A stretch of 64,000 bases of DNA from CAITNM01 sp021298215. GTDB lineage: Bacteria; Pseudomonadota; Alphaproteobacteria; Paracaedibacterales; CAITNM01. Shown one piece after another: positions 52,067 to 60,786 of the stretch. Location of the stretch: assembly GCA_046309815.1 (NCBI GenBank), contig JBKCOJ010000008.1, forward strand, positions 124,001 to 188,000, in the 5' to 3' direction. The notes beneath the pieces were generated by a model. It did no database searches and was not told where the DNA came from. It saw only the letters and a program-made list of their open reading frames with translations. The position numbers were made by a program, and so were the translations under genes. Positions within the stretch are counted from its first letter, which is position 1, and every line of letters starts with the position of its first letter.

Positions 52067-53211
52067 TATTCCTCCCAATCATGCATACCATGGCGTTTTC
52101 GCGTGAAAGCTAAAAGCATTCCGGTACAAATGGCTAAAGCAAGCATTGATGAACCGCCATAACTAATAAAAGGCATCGTCATTCCTTTTGTTGGGATAAG
52201 GTGTAATGAAGAGGCCATGTTAATAAACGCTTGCAACCCAAACTGTACTGTAAGGCCTGTTGCTCCTAGCAATATAAATAAACTTGAACTTTGCATGGAG
52301 CGTATCATAAAACGCACCACGATGCTTGCAAAAATGCATACAATAAGTACACACATCCATAAGCCAAATTCTTCTCCAGTTACAGCAAAAACGAAATCTG
52401 CATGAGCATCAGGAACATTTTTTTTCACGATGCCTTCACCAGGACCTTTTCCAAAGAATCCTCCATGAGCAAAAGCAGCTAATGATTTTGTGATTTGGTA
52501 CAAATCATGAGTTGGATTGCCGGCAGCGGGGCCTAAAAATTGATCAACTCGTTTGGTGACATGAGGTAAGAAATAATACGCGCCAACTAATCCTATAATG
52601 CCGGATGTAGCAAGCCCCACCATCCAAAAGATAGGCATACCGGCAATGAATAGTTGTCCAACCCAGGTTGCAACGATAACAACGGTCATTCCAAGATCTG
52701 GTTGGAGTAAAAGAAGGCCTACCACAATCCCTACAGTAATCATAGATAGAAGAATGCCTGGAAAAGATTCATCCTGCATCTTTTCAGCAATAAGCCATGC
52801 AGTAATAACGGTGAGGGCTGGTTTAATAAATTCCGATGCTTGAATAGAGTTGCCAAAGACGAGGAGCCAGCGGCGCGCTCCTTTGACTTCAAGACCATAA
52901 AAATAGGTGAAGAGTAAAAGAAGGATGCCAACAACATAAATTAATAAACTAAGCCGACGTATTCCCACCGGCGAGAGCAACGATACGCTAATCATGACGG
53001 CAATTGTTGGGATTAAGAGAAGGACGTGGCGTTTGACAAAATAAAATGTGTCTAGGTTGAGTCTTTCAGCAACTGATGGGCTTGCTGCAAAACTTAGAAA
53101 GATACCGATACCAATCAAGCTAAGCAATAACGAAAGAGCTAACCGATCAACGGTCCACCACCAGCGTCCAAGAACACTGTTATCTCGTCTTGAAAATGTA
53201 ACAGGTGCCAT
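52066..53211 (-). CDS. ftsW: Peptidoglycan polymerase FtsW (SEDS family)
   Basis: Septal glycosyltransferase of the SEDS family, 381 residues with about ten membrane segments. Typical elements are KPALTVITAWLIAE, QPDLGMTVV, the large loop with PGEGIVKKNVPDAHADFVFAVTGEE in two parts, and PFISYGGSSMLALAI. It follows murD with a one-base overlap (TAATG) and precedes asd the same way. RodA is the main alternative, but the neighbourhood with murD favours FtsW. murG and murC, the usual followers, are missing. Confidence 0.92.
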   Translation of the reverse strand: MAPVTFSRRDNSVLGRWWWTVDRLALSLLLSLIGIGIFLSFAASPSVAERLNLDTFYFVKRHVLLLIPTIAVMISVSLLSPVGIRRLSLLIYVVGILLLLFTYFYGLEVKGARRWLLVFGNSIQASEFIKPALTVITAWLIAEKMQDESFPGILLSMITVGIVVGLLLLQPDLGMTVVIVATWVGQLFIAGMPIFWMVGLATSGIIGLVGAYYFLPHVTKRVDQFLGPAAGNPTHDLYQITKSLAAFAHGGFFGKGPGEGIVKKNVPDAHADFVFAVTGEEFGLWMCVLIVCIFASIVVRFMIRSMQSSSLFILLGATGLTVQFGLQAFINMASSLHLIPTKGMTMPFISYGGSSMLALAICTGMLLAFTRKRHGMHDWEE

Positions 53212-54488
53212 TATGAATCAATCCTTTTAACAAGCTCTATAAACGTCTCACCACGATGCTCATAATCGCGAAATTGATCAAAGCTTGCGCATGCAGGTGA
53301 TAATAACACAACGGCGTTTTTTTCCTCTTTTGCATCAATGTATGCGTGAGAAATAGCTTTTTCAAGGGTGAAGCATTTTTCAATAGGTACTAAATCTTTG
53401 AGTGTTTCCGCAAAACGCTCTTGGGCTTCACCAATTAAATACGTCTTCTTGATGTGCGGAAAATACGAAGATAATGAATCAATGCCGTCTGTTTTTGCAA
53501 CACCGCCCAGAATCCAAAATATGTTTTTTCCTAAATAGGTTTTTAAAGCTTTTTCGCAAGCATCAGCGTTAGTGGCTTTGCTATCGTTCACAAATTCGAC
53601 GGAATTAATGATTGCAATACGTTGCTGTCGGTGAGAAAGTCCTGGAAAGGTTTGAATGTGCTGCCATACTTTTTTAGGGTCTTGCAAAATATGATTCGTT
53701 GCAGCGAAAGCTAGAGCAACATTCTGCCAATTATGTCGCCCTTTTAAGTTTTGCAAGGTAGTGCAATCAAAGGTTAATTCTTTAAAGTGTAATGTGCCTT
53801 CTGCATCAACATGAATATCAGCACGTGGGTTAATGGTTTCGCTTGCTATGGTTACATGGGGAATGTGTAGTTGCTGATTTATGTTGGTTGAATATTTATC
53901 GTCTATAGCAAGGCATGCCCATTTTGCTGCATCAAACATGCGCTTTTTTGCATCTACATAATTCTCAATGGTTCCATGTCGTTCAAGATGATCAGGGGAG
54001 ATGTTTGTCCATACGGTAACATCCAAATTGAGCCTGTGAGAAAGTTCGAGCTGATACGAAGAAAGCTCTAAAACGTACCAGCCATTTGTATCTAATTGTT
54101 CTAAAGAAAGAGCCGGAACACCAATGTTTCCGCCAACAGCTGTCTTTAATCCAGCTTCTTTCAAAATATGGCCAATGAGAGCAGTTGTTGTCGATTTTCC
54201 ATTGGTACCGGTGATGCCGATGTATTTTGCTTGAGGGCTGCGTTTTTGCAAGAGATCTATATCGGTATAAATGGGAATATTATGTTGCTTTGCTGCTTGC
54301 GATATAGGGTGTGATGGAGTAATGCCAGGGCTTTGCACGATCCCTATAACGTCTTCCCATTTGATATCAGGAATTTTGTTCTGATGATCATCATGAACAA
54401 GAACCGCGTGACCGAGGGAAAGGAGGTGTTTTTCACTTTCCTTTCCGCTTCGTTCATAGCCTAAAACGACATATGTATTTTTATTCAC
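53211..54488 (-). CDS. murD: UDP-N-acetylmuramoyl-L-alanine--D-glutamate ligase MurD
   Basis: Cytoplasmic Mur ligase adding D-glutamate to UDP-MurNAc-L-Ala, 425 residues. The ATP-binding motif TGTNGKST is at residues 93-100; LSSYQLE and GRHNWQNVALAFAA are in the central domain; NDSKATNADA and LSPACASFDQF are in the C-terminal domain and are specific to MurD. It is the first gene of the murD-ftsW-asd run and overlaps ftsW by one base. The N-terminal Rossmann-like domain is compact. Confidence 0.96.
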   Translation of the reverse strand: MNKNTYVVLGYERSGKESEKHLLSLGHAVLVHDDHQNKIPDIKWEDVIGIVQSPGITPSHPISQAAKQHNIPIYTDIDLLQKRSPQAKYIGITGTNGKSTTTALIGHILKEAGLKTAVGGNIGVPALSLEQLDTNGWYVLELSSYQLELSHRLNLDVTVWTNISPDHLERHGTIENYVDAKKRMFDAAKWACLAIDDKYSTNINQQLHIPHVTIASETINPRADIHVDAEGTLHFKELTFDCTTLQNLKGRHNWQNVALAFAATNHILQDPKKVWQHIQTFPGLSHRQQRIAIINSVEFVNDSKATNADACEKALKTYLGKNIFWILGGVAKTDGIDSLSSYFPHIKKTYLIGEAQERFAETLKDLVPIEKCFTLEKAISHAYIDAKEEKNAVVLLSPACASFDQFRDYEHRGETFIELVKRIDS

Positions 54489-54552
54489 AATGAAAACGAC
54501 TACATTAACTTAACTGGTACAATGCCTTTAAATATTTTAGCGTGCAAGAATT

Positions 54553-55512
54553 TTATACGTTGCTTGTTAAAACAATTTTAAGTTCAGCTGCAACCTTTTT
54601 ATTTCCTTCGCCGCGTACAACGTTTGGATACTCCATTAACGTTGATGAGGCAGCGTCAGGATTTTTTAAAATATTTGCGATCATCTTACCAGCTTGGCGT
54701 CCAAGAGCGTATTGATCGGCACCAAGGGCTGCTAGTGCACCTTTTTGCAAGCAATCTAAATCACTAACAAGAACAGGGATATTTTGTAATTTTGCAATAG
54801 CTACGATGCTATCAAAGCTGGCTAAGGCAGTGTTGTCGTTATTAATGAAAATAGCATCAACTTTATCAAGCAAGGATTGCGTTGCAGCACTTACATCGCT
54901 TGTGCGACTTGCTGTTGCAAAGATGATTTCAATATTCTGTTCTTTTCCGGCTTTTACCATTTCTTCGTTTAACACAACCGAATTTGCTTCGCCTGGATTA
55001 TAAATAACGCCTAGCTTTTTTAGGTTGGGTAATAATTGTTTGAAGTACGTAAATTGCCTCGAAGCACTTACATAGTTTGATACGCCGGTGACGCCTTTTT
55101 CTGGTTTTTTGTCAGACGTAATAAGTTTTGCTGTAACGGGATTTGTTACCGAAGCAAAAACTAGTGGAATGTCGTTTCCTGATTGTTGAACTGCTTGAAG
55201 TGCTGCCTGAGCAACTGTTGTGCCGATTGTAACAATAACGGCTGCATTATCGCCAATGAGTTTTTGGGCAATTTGCGTTGCTAAGGAAGGGTTTCCCTGA
55301 GCAGATTGATAATCCCAGTTGATTTCATGAACACTTCTAAGTCCTTGTGCGGCGAGTTCATCTTGAATACCTTTTTTTGTTTGGTCTAAGGCAGGATGTT
55401 CAATAACTTGGATAACACCGATAAGAGGCAACTTTTTTTGATTTGAGGTGTTTTTCCACCAAAGGCCGAGCCCGGTAAGAGTAAGAGCAATAAAAAATAC
55501 AACTTTATTCAT
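54553..55512 (-). CDS. ABC transporter substrate-binding protein (TrpX/COG2984 type), copy 1
   Basis: Periplasmic binding protein of 319 residues with an N-terminal signal or anchor (VVFFIALTLTGLGLWW). Family elements: GVIQVIEHPALDQTKKGIQDEL at the start of the first lobe, QSAQGNPSLATQIAQKLI, FASVTNPVTAKL, GVIYNPGEANSV and NNDNTALASFDSIV. The family binds aromatic amino acids or related small molecules. It follows a second, related gene at 55536-56435 by 23 bases on the same strand. No permease or ATPase genes are adjacent, which is unusual for this family. Confidence 0.85.
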   Translation of the reverse strand: MNKVVFFIALTLTGLGLWWKNTSNQKKLPLIGVIQVIEHPALDQTKKGIQDELAAQGLRSVHEINWDYQSAQGNPSLATQIAQKLIGDNAAVIVTIGTTVAQAALQAVQQSGNDIPLVFASVTNPVTAKLITSDKKPEKGVTGVSNYVSASRQFTYFKQLLPNLKKLGVIYNPGEANSVVLNEEMVKAGKEQNIEIIFATASRTSDVSAATQSLLDKVDAIFINNDNTALASFDSIVAIAKLQNIPVLVSDLDCLQKGALAALGADQYALGRQAGKMIANILKNPDAASSTLMEYPNVVRGEGNKKVAAELKIVLTSNV

Positions 55513-55535
55513 GGGTTTTATCCTAACTAAATGGT

Positions 55536-56435
55536 TTAAGAGTTTGCGTTCATAAATCTATTTGAGGGTGCATGTTGCACCGGAATATGGTGGCCCTTTT
55601 CACCTTTTAGAACTCGCACAACGATTTTTCCTGCTTGGCGTCCCATTTCATATTGGTCGGGAGCAATTGCTGCTTTGCAACCGCGTTTGACGGACTCTGG
55701 GTCGGAGCAGAATATAGGAATATTTTTTTGTTTTGCCGTTTGCAAAACCGCATCTAAAGCAGAAACGACGGTATTATCATTTGTAAGCATAAGGGCATTA
55801 ACATTTGGGACAATACCTTGGGCAGCTTGCAGAACATCGCCTGTAGAGTATGCAGGTGCGGTAACAATACGATATCCAGCTTCCTCAAGTTTAAGGGAAA
55901 TGCGCTCGACATGTGTGTGTGAATTCGCTTCACCAGGATTATAAATCATTCCAATTATGGATCCCTTTGGCATAAATTCTTGAATAAGTTTCACTTGACC
56001 ATCGAGGTCAGGTGCGTCTGAAACGCCGGTGATGTTTTCTTTATTTTTACCTGTTTCTTCAACAAGTTTTGCAGTAATGGGATCTGTTATACCTGCGAAG
56101 ATCACAGGAATCTGCTGAGTGTTCGCTGAAAGGACCGCTTGTGCGGAAGGCGTTGTAATAGCTACAATAACATCCACTTTTTTTCCAATGAAATTTTGTG
56201 CAATTTGCGTGGCTAAGGCAGGGTTCCCCTGTGCTGATTGAAAATCAATACGTACTTTCGTGCCAAAAGCGTTTGCTATTTCATCTTCAATACCTTTACG
56301 GATTAAATCTAGAGATGGGTGTGGTGCTATTTGTGTAATAGCAACAACTTTTCCTTCAACTTTTGCTTGAGAAAAATAGAAATAAGAAACTACGGCAGAA
56401 ATAATAGTGATAAATAATAAGATTTTTTTAAACAT
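55536..56435 (-). CDS. ABC transporter substrate-binding protein (TrpX/COG2984 type), copy 2
   Basis: Periplasmic binding protein of 299 residues, a diverged paralog of the next gene downstream. The signal sequence is ILLFITIISAVVSYFYF. Shared elements are IAPHPSLDLIRKGIEDEI, QSAQGNPALATQIAQNFI, FAGITDPITAKLV and MIYNPGEANSH. The ATG at 56435 has a GGAG ribosome binding site about seven bases upstream and is preferred to an ATG five codons earlier. A 235-base AT-rich gap with no clear motif lies between it and tRNA-Glu; the promoter should be there. Confidence 0.85.
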   Translation of the reverse strand: MFKKILLFITIISAVVSYFYFSQAKVEGKVVAITQIAPHPSLDLIRKGIEDEIANAFGTKVRIDFQSAQGNPALATQIAQNFIGKKVDVIVAITTPSAQAVLSANTQQIPVIFAGITDPITAKLVEETGKNKENITGVSDAPDLDGQVKLIQEFMPKGSIIGMIYNPGEANSHTHVERISLKLEEAGYRIVTAPAYSTGDVLQAAQGIVPNVNALMLTNDNTVVSALDAVLQTAKQKNIPIFCSDPESVKRGCKAAIAPDQYEMGRQAGKIVVRVLKGEKGHHIPVQHAPSNRFMNANS

Positions 56436-56670
56436 GGTGTGCTCCAACATTAATAATGGCTATACAAAAGGGTTAGAATAATCTTTTAGATTATCCGTGT
56501 CGCCATCGAGCAATATGTTGGTGCATCATCATAACTTTTTTAGTATCTTATTTTTTTGAGTAAAAGTCAATAATTTTTTACATAAATGCAAACTATGTCT
56601 ACTATATTTATATAATGAAAGAAAAATTATTACTAAGAAATAGAGAATAGAAAGAAGATGAAATCTTGCT

Positions 56671-56746
56671 TGGCGTCCCCAACGGGATTCGAACCCGTGT
56701 TGCCGCCTTGAGAGGGCGATGTCCTAGGCCTCTAGACGATGGGGAC
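56671..56746 (-). tRNA. tRNA-Glu (anticodon CTC)
   Basis: Read on the minus strand: acceptor GTCCCCA with TGGGGAC, D arm CGTCTAGAGGCCTAGGACA, anticodon stem TCGCC/GGCGG around loop CTCTCAA with anticodon CTC, T arm GGGTTCGAATCCC, discriminator G and encoded CCA at 56673-56671. The body matches tRNA-Glu; the wobble base is C rather than the more common T. Confidence 0.94.
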
Positions 56747-56814
56747 CATTGAATATATCTAGCCAGTTACCAGCATTTTTTCAAGTGGAAATACTTAAGC
56801 CGGTTTTGACTACT

Positions 56815-57507
56815 TTAGGAATTTAAAAGAGGAAGAGTTATTATAGCTTTTTTAGCGTTCTCTTTATTTTCTATGGTTACTGTGTTGCCTTCAACGGTGA
56901 TATGACCAGCAAAAGCCACATTACACTGAAAAATGCTTTTAGCAATAAGTTGATAATAAGGTTTTGCTGTTATAATCGTTTCTTGTTTTTCTGCAGCTGT
57001 TTTGGATGAAGTGGTTTGCTCAGTAAAATTTTTTTGAAGAGAAAAGTCAATAACATGAAGAGTGCATGTGGTTAGGGTCTCTCCTTCATTTCGTCTGCTG
57101 AAAATAATACATAGACCTTCTTCTGTTTTGCCTACAAAAGTGCATTCATAAAATCTCTCGGATCTTTCCCCTTTTTTACTAAGAGTAAGCATGGGGGCTT
57201 CACAAAAGGGACTTTGCTCTTCAGTTACATCTCCAAAAAATTTATTTGTGTCTATGGCTGCATTAATATCGATTGAAACACTGTACGGAAGACCGCAATC
57301 ACTTATCCAATTTTCAAATTCTTTTATAATCGAGGGATGAATATATTTGCCCCCTATTTTAAAGCTAGTTTTAACTTCTTCTAGAAGTACAGTCATTTTT
57401 TCTGAATCAAGACTATTTGATACGGCTGTTTCGTTATAGCCTCCTTCTATGCTAAAGGAGATAACGATCAACAAAAAAATAAGAAATTTACTAAGCTGTT
57501 TCATCAT
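56815..57507 (-). CDS. Secreted protein of unknown function
   Basis: A 230-residue protein with a signal peptide (QLSKFLIFLLIVISFSIEGG). The mature part is acidic and seems beta-rich, with many Thr and Glu; two segments (RFYECTFVGKTEEGLCIIFSR in part, and TVEGNTVTIENKENAKKAI in part) suggest alternating strands. No family recognised. It stands alone between tRNA-Glu and the PhzF-like gene on the same strand. Confidence 0.65.
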   Translation of the reverse strand: MMKQLSKFLIFLLIVISFSIEGGYNETAVSNSLDSEKMTVLLEEVKTSFKIGGKYIHPSIIKEFENWISDCGLPYSVSIDINAAIDTNKFFGDVTEEQSPFCEAPMLTLSKKGERSERFYECTFVGKTEEGLCIIFSRRNEGETLTTCTLHVIDFSLQKNFTEQTTSSKTAAEKQETIITAKPYYQLIAKSIFQCNVAFAGHITVEGNTVTIENKENAKKAIITLPLLNS

Positions 57508-57573
57508 TAAGAATTCGACTTTGATTCTTTAGGTATGGTTAAGAGTGGCCTAAGAAACTTTATATAGCAAATA

Positions 57574-58377
57574 TTAAGAAGCAGTTAGCAATTTGCCTTC
57601 CATAACAGTAATGGCTTGAGCGGTAAGAGTGACGCGATTGTTTTCAACGGCTACTTTTAAAAAGCCAGTGCGCTCAGAGATTTGTAATGCGTTCATGGAA
57701 TTCTTATTTAAAATTTTTGCCCATAAAGGTGTTAAACGGCAATGAGCAGAGCCACAAACGGGATCTTCTGGAATGCCAACTTTAGGAGCAAAATATCTAG
57801 AGACAAAGTCAATATTGGAATCAATTTCACCTTCGTTTAAGGCAGTGACCGTAACAGAGCGACATGGGAGCTGTGCAATCTTTGCAAAATTAGGTTTTAA
57901 TTCACGTACCGCTTGTACAGAAGGCAATACAACGACGTACATAACATTATCTTTATACACAGAAGTGACAGGTACAAACCCTAGAGCTTTATTGAGTAGT
58001 TCTGGCATTGGGGCTGGTTCTATTTCCATGCTGGGGAAATTTAGGGTGATCCAATCCTTGTTGCGTTGAGCGGTTAAGGGGCCACTCATGGATTCAAAGG
58101 TGATAATATCTTCTTTGACGATACCTTGCTCCCATAAAAGGTGGGCTGCGGCAAGTGTTGCATGGCCACATAATGGGCACTCATCTTTGGGCGAAAACCA
58201 ACGAATATGGTAGTGGTTAGCAGCAATCTTCTTTAGGAAAGATGTTTCTGAGTAATTTAACTCAGCGGCAATATTTTGTGCTAATACATCATCTGTAAAT
58301 TCTGGAACGATACACACTCCAGCGGGGTTACCCTTAAAAGGTTCGTTCGTGAATGCATTAACTTGCCAAATATGCAC
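57574..58377 (-). CDS. PhzF family protein (isomerase-like)
   Basis: A 267-residue protein of the PhzF/diaminopimelate-epimerase-like fold. It begins with GTG as MHIWQVNAFTNEPFKGNPAGVC, with GGAGA six bases upstream; the open frame continues 19 codons further but those lack homology. The conserved acid is the Glu in NYSETSF (about residue 46); GHATLAAAH and DPVCGSAH are the other family motifs. PhzF itself isomerises a phenazine precursor, but most members have unknown substrates, and no phenazine genes are here. Divergent from gapR. Confidence 0.9.
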   Translation of the reverse strand: MHIWQVNAFTNEPFKGNPAGVCIVPEFTDDVLAQNIAAELNYSETSFLKKIAANHYHIRWFSPKDECPLCGHATLAAAHLLWEQGIVKEDIITFESMSGPLTAQRNKDWITLNFPSMEIEPAPMPELLNKALGFVPVTSVYKDNVMYVVVLPSVQAVRELKPNFAKIAQLPCRSVTVTALNEGEIDSNIDFVSRYFAPKVGIPEDPVCGSAHCRLTPLWAKILNKNSMNALQISERTGFLKVAVENNRVTLTAQAITVMEGKLLTAS

Positions 58378-58480
58378 GTAATTTCTCCAATTGATGATTG
58401 CAGTTTGTAAGTATTCAAGATATTTTAAAAGCACGTTTGTTTCAATACGTAAGTTTAAATTTAATAAAGGTACTTAGATT

Positions 58481-58744
58481 ATGTCGATTACTTCCTCTGT
58501 TAGTGGTGCAGAGTTGCGCCAATTTATTGAAAAAGTTGAAAATTTAGAAGTCGAAAAGGCTGAGATTCAAGATCACATTAAAGATGTGATGGCAGAAGCG
58601 AAAGCTCGTGGCTTTGATACAAAGATTATGCGTCAAGTGATTCGTATGCGTAAGATGAAGCAGGAAGACTTGGTTGAGCAACAAGAATTGCTTGATATTT
58701 ATACACATGCTTTGGGAATGGTTGTTGAAGAAGAAGCTGCTTAA
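58481..58744 (+). CDS. gapR: Nucleoid-associated protein GapR (DUF2312)
   Basis: An 87-residue coiled-coil DNA-binding protein nearly confined to alphaproteobacteria. Family sequence: LRQFIEKVENLEVEKAEIQ, then IKDVMAEAKARGFDTKIMRQVIRMRKMK and a C-terminal LDIYTHALGM. GapR binds AT-rich, overtwisted DNA and helps replication and chromosome segregation in Caulobacter. Its stop overlaps the cysS start by one base (TAATG), giving a two-gene unit followed directly by trmJ. Confidence 0.94.
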   Translation: MSITSSVSGAELRQFIEKVENLEVEKAEIQDHIKDVMAEAKARGFDTKIMRQVIRMRKMKQEDLVEQQELLDIYTHALGMVVEEEAA

Positions 58745-60087
58745 TGCTGCATTTGTTTAACACTTTAACAAAGAAAGACGAACCATTTAGCCCAATCAAT
58801 GCTGATAATATTGGTATGTACGTGTGCGGTCCAACGGTTTATGACTTAGCGCATTTGGGTAATGCAAGGCCTGTGGTGGTATTTGATGTGTTATTCAGAC
58901 TTTTGCGTAGCCAATATCCACAAGTAACCTATGTGCGTAATATTACCGATGTTGATGATAAAATAAACGCAGCAGCCTTAGCGAGTGGTCAAAATATTCG
59001 GGAGATCACGACGCGTACGACCAAGGCTTATCATGAGGATATGCGCGCATTAAATGCACTACCGCCAACGCACGAGCCAAGAGCGACGGATCATATTACT
59101 GATATGATTAGTATGATTGAATCATTAATTGCTCAAGATTTTGCGTATGTTAAAGAAGGGCATGTTTTGTTTCGGGTCCAAAAATACATAAAGTACGGCC
59201 ATCTTTCAAGGCGTCAACAAGATGAGCTTATAGCTGGAGCACGGATTGAGGTAGCGCCTTATAAGGAATACGCAGGTGACTTTGTGTTGTGGAAGCCATC
59301 TTCACCAGAACTTCCTGGTTGGGAGAGTCCATGGGGCAGGGGAAGGCCCGGATGGCATATTGAATGTTCGGCCATGAGCCAGGTATTTTTAGGAAAAACC
59401 TTTGATATTCATGGTGGCGGGATTGATTTGGTATTTCCTCACCATGAGAATGAAATTGCGCAAAGTTGCTGTGCGCATCAGACAGAGCGCATGGCAAATA
59501 TCTGGATGCATAATGGGCATTTGCTAGTAAATGGTGAGAAAATGTCAAAATCGCTTGGGAATTTTTTCACGGTGCGTGATGTGCTGAAAGATTATGATGG
59601 CGAAGTGATCCGGTTGGCGTTTTTGAGTACGCATTATAGGCAGCCGCTTGATTGGACAGATGAAACACCCAAAGCTGCGAAGGCGACGCTTGATCGTTTT
59701 TATAAGGCAATTGAGTACGCAACTTCTGAAGGCAGTGTATCGATAAGTATGCTAGAAGCCTTAGACGATGATTTAAATACGCCTCTTGCAATTAGCTACC
59801 TGCATGATCTTGCAAATACAGTTTTTAAAGCGAATGGCGGTGAGCAAATTGAAGCTGCCAATGTATTAAAGGCTAGTGCTCAATTTTTAGGCATTTTAAT
59901 GCATGATCCTAAAGAGTGGTTTCAAGGTAAAGCAGATAACCAAGGCATAGAAGAGCTAATAACGGCGCGAAATGAAGCGAAGCAGGCAAAGAACTTTGCT
60001 GAGGCCGATCGCATTCGTGCGCAGCTTACTGAGCAAGGAATTGTTCTTGAAGATGGGCCGAATGGTACAATTTGGCGTAAAGCCTAA
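58744..60087 (+). CDS. cysS: Cysteinyl-tRNA synthetase
   Basis: Class I synthetase of 447 residues, near the usual 460. The first zinc ligand is Cys28 in YVCGPTVYD; the HIGH-equivalent is HLGN in DLAHLGNARP; GWHIECSAM and FPHHENEIAQS carry other zinc ligands; KMSKSLGNF is the second signature. The C-terminal domain ends with the RN-x-A-K type helix ARNEAKQAKNFAEAD and IRAQL. The protein ends DGPNGTIWR as in the family. trmJ starts immediately after its stop. Confidence 0.97.
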   Translation: MLHLFNTLTKKDEPFSPINADNIGMYVCGPTVYDLAHLGNARPVVVFDVLFRLLRSQYPQVTYVRNITDVDDKINAAALASGQNIREITTRTTKAYHEDMRALNALPPTHEPRATDHITDMISMIESLIAQDFAYVKEGHVLFRVQKYIKYGHLSRRQQDELIAGARIEVAPYKEYAGDFVLWKPSSPELPGWESPWGRGRPGWHIECSAMSQVFLGKTFDIHGGGIDLVFPHHENEIAQSCCAHQTERMANIWMHNGHLLVNGEKMSKSLGNFFTVRDVLKDYDGEVIRLAFLSTHYRQPLDWTDETPKAAKATLDRFYKAIEYATSEGSVSISMLEALDDDLNTPLAISYLHDLANTVFKANGGEQIEAANVLKASAQFLGILMHDPKEWFQGKADNQGIEELITARNEAKQAKNFAEADRIRAQLTEQGIVLEDGPNGTIWRKA

Positions 60088-60786
60088 ATGAACAAACCAA
60101 TTGTTCTTTTGCACCAAGTGCAGCTTGCTGAAAATTTAGGAGCGGTTGCTCGGGCCATGGGTAATTTTGGCTTGGAACAACTCCGATTGATTCAGCCCAA
60201 GTGTGATCCGGATGATGCAAAAGCTGTTGCGATGGCCGCTGGTAATGAGAAGGTATTAGAGAAAGCTTCGATTTATCAAAGCTTGGAGCATGCGGTAGGA
60301 GATTTAGAATTAGTTTTTGCGACAACAGCAATAGAACGCGAACTGATTAAAAATTACTGTACGCCAAAAACGGCAATTCTATTGATTCAGGATAGAAAAG
60401 TTGGCTTTTTATTTGGGCCTGAGCGCACAGGGTTAACCAATGAAGATTTATCGGTTGCTAATTGTATTATCACTGTTCCTGTGAATCCGGATTTTTCATC
60501 CTTAAATATTGGGCAAGCCGTAGTTATCGTGCTTTATGAGTGGTATCAATTGCAGGTTAATCAAGAGTCTTGGTTACATTTGGGAGATACAAAACCCGTT
60601 CAGCAAAAAGAACTTCAGGGATTTTTTAAACTGCTAGAAGCAGAACTTGATACCGTAAATTTTTGGCGAGTGCCGCATAAAAAGGAAAAAATGTGGCAAA
60701 ATATAAGGGCTGCATTTTTGAGGATGCAGCCCACTGAGCAAGAAATTCGCACGCTTTACGGTGCGATTCAAGCGATTAAGAAATAA
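60088..60786 (+). CDS. trmJ: tRNA/rRNA methyltransferase of the TrmJ type (SPOUT, TrmH family)
   Basis: A 232-residue SPOUT methyltransferase. The N-terminus IVLLHQVQLAENLGAVARAMGNFG carries the Asn-Arg pair of motif 1; motif 2 is FGPERTGLTNED (109-120) and motif 3 is SSLNIGQAV (137-145). TrmJ makes 2'-O-methyl at position 32 of tRNAs; closely related proteins modify other sites, so the exact target is inferred. It directly follows cysS and converges on a lipoprotein gene with no intervening bases. Confidence 0.9.
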   Translation: MNKPIVLLHQVQLAENLGAVARAMGNFGLEQLRLIQPKCDPDDAKAVAMAAGNEKVLEKASIYQSLEHAVGDLELVFATTAIERELIKNYCTPKTAILLIQDRKVGFLFGPERTGLTNEDLSVANCIITVPVNPDFSSLNIGQAVVIVLYEWYQLQVNQESWLHLGDTKPVQQKELQGFFKLLEAELDTVNFWRVPHKKEKMWQNIRAAFLRMQPTEQEIRTLYGAIQAIKK

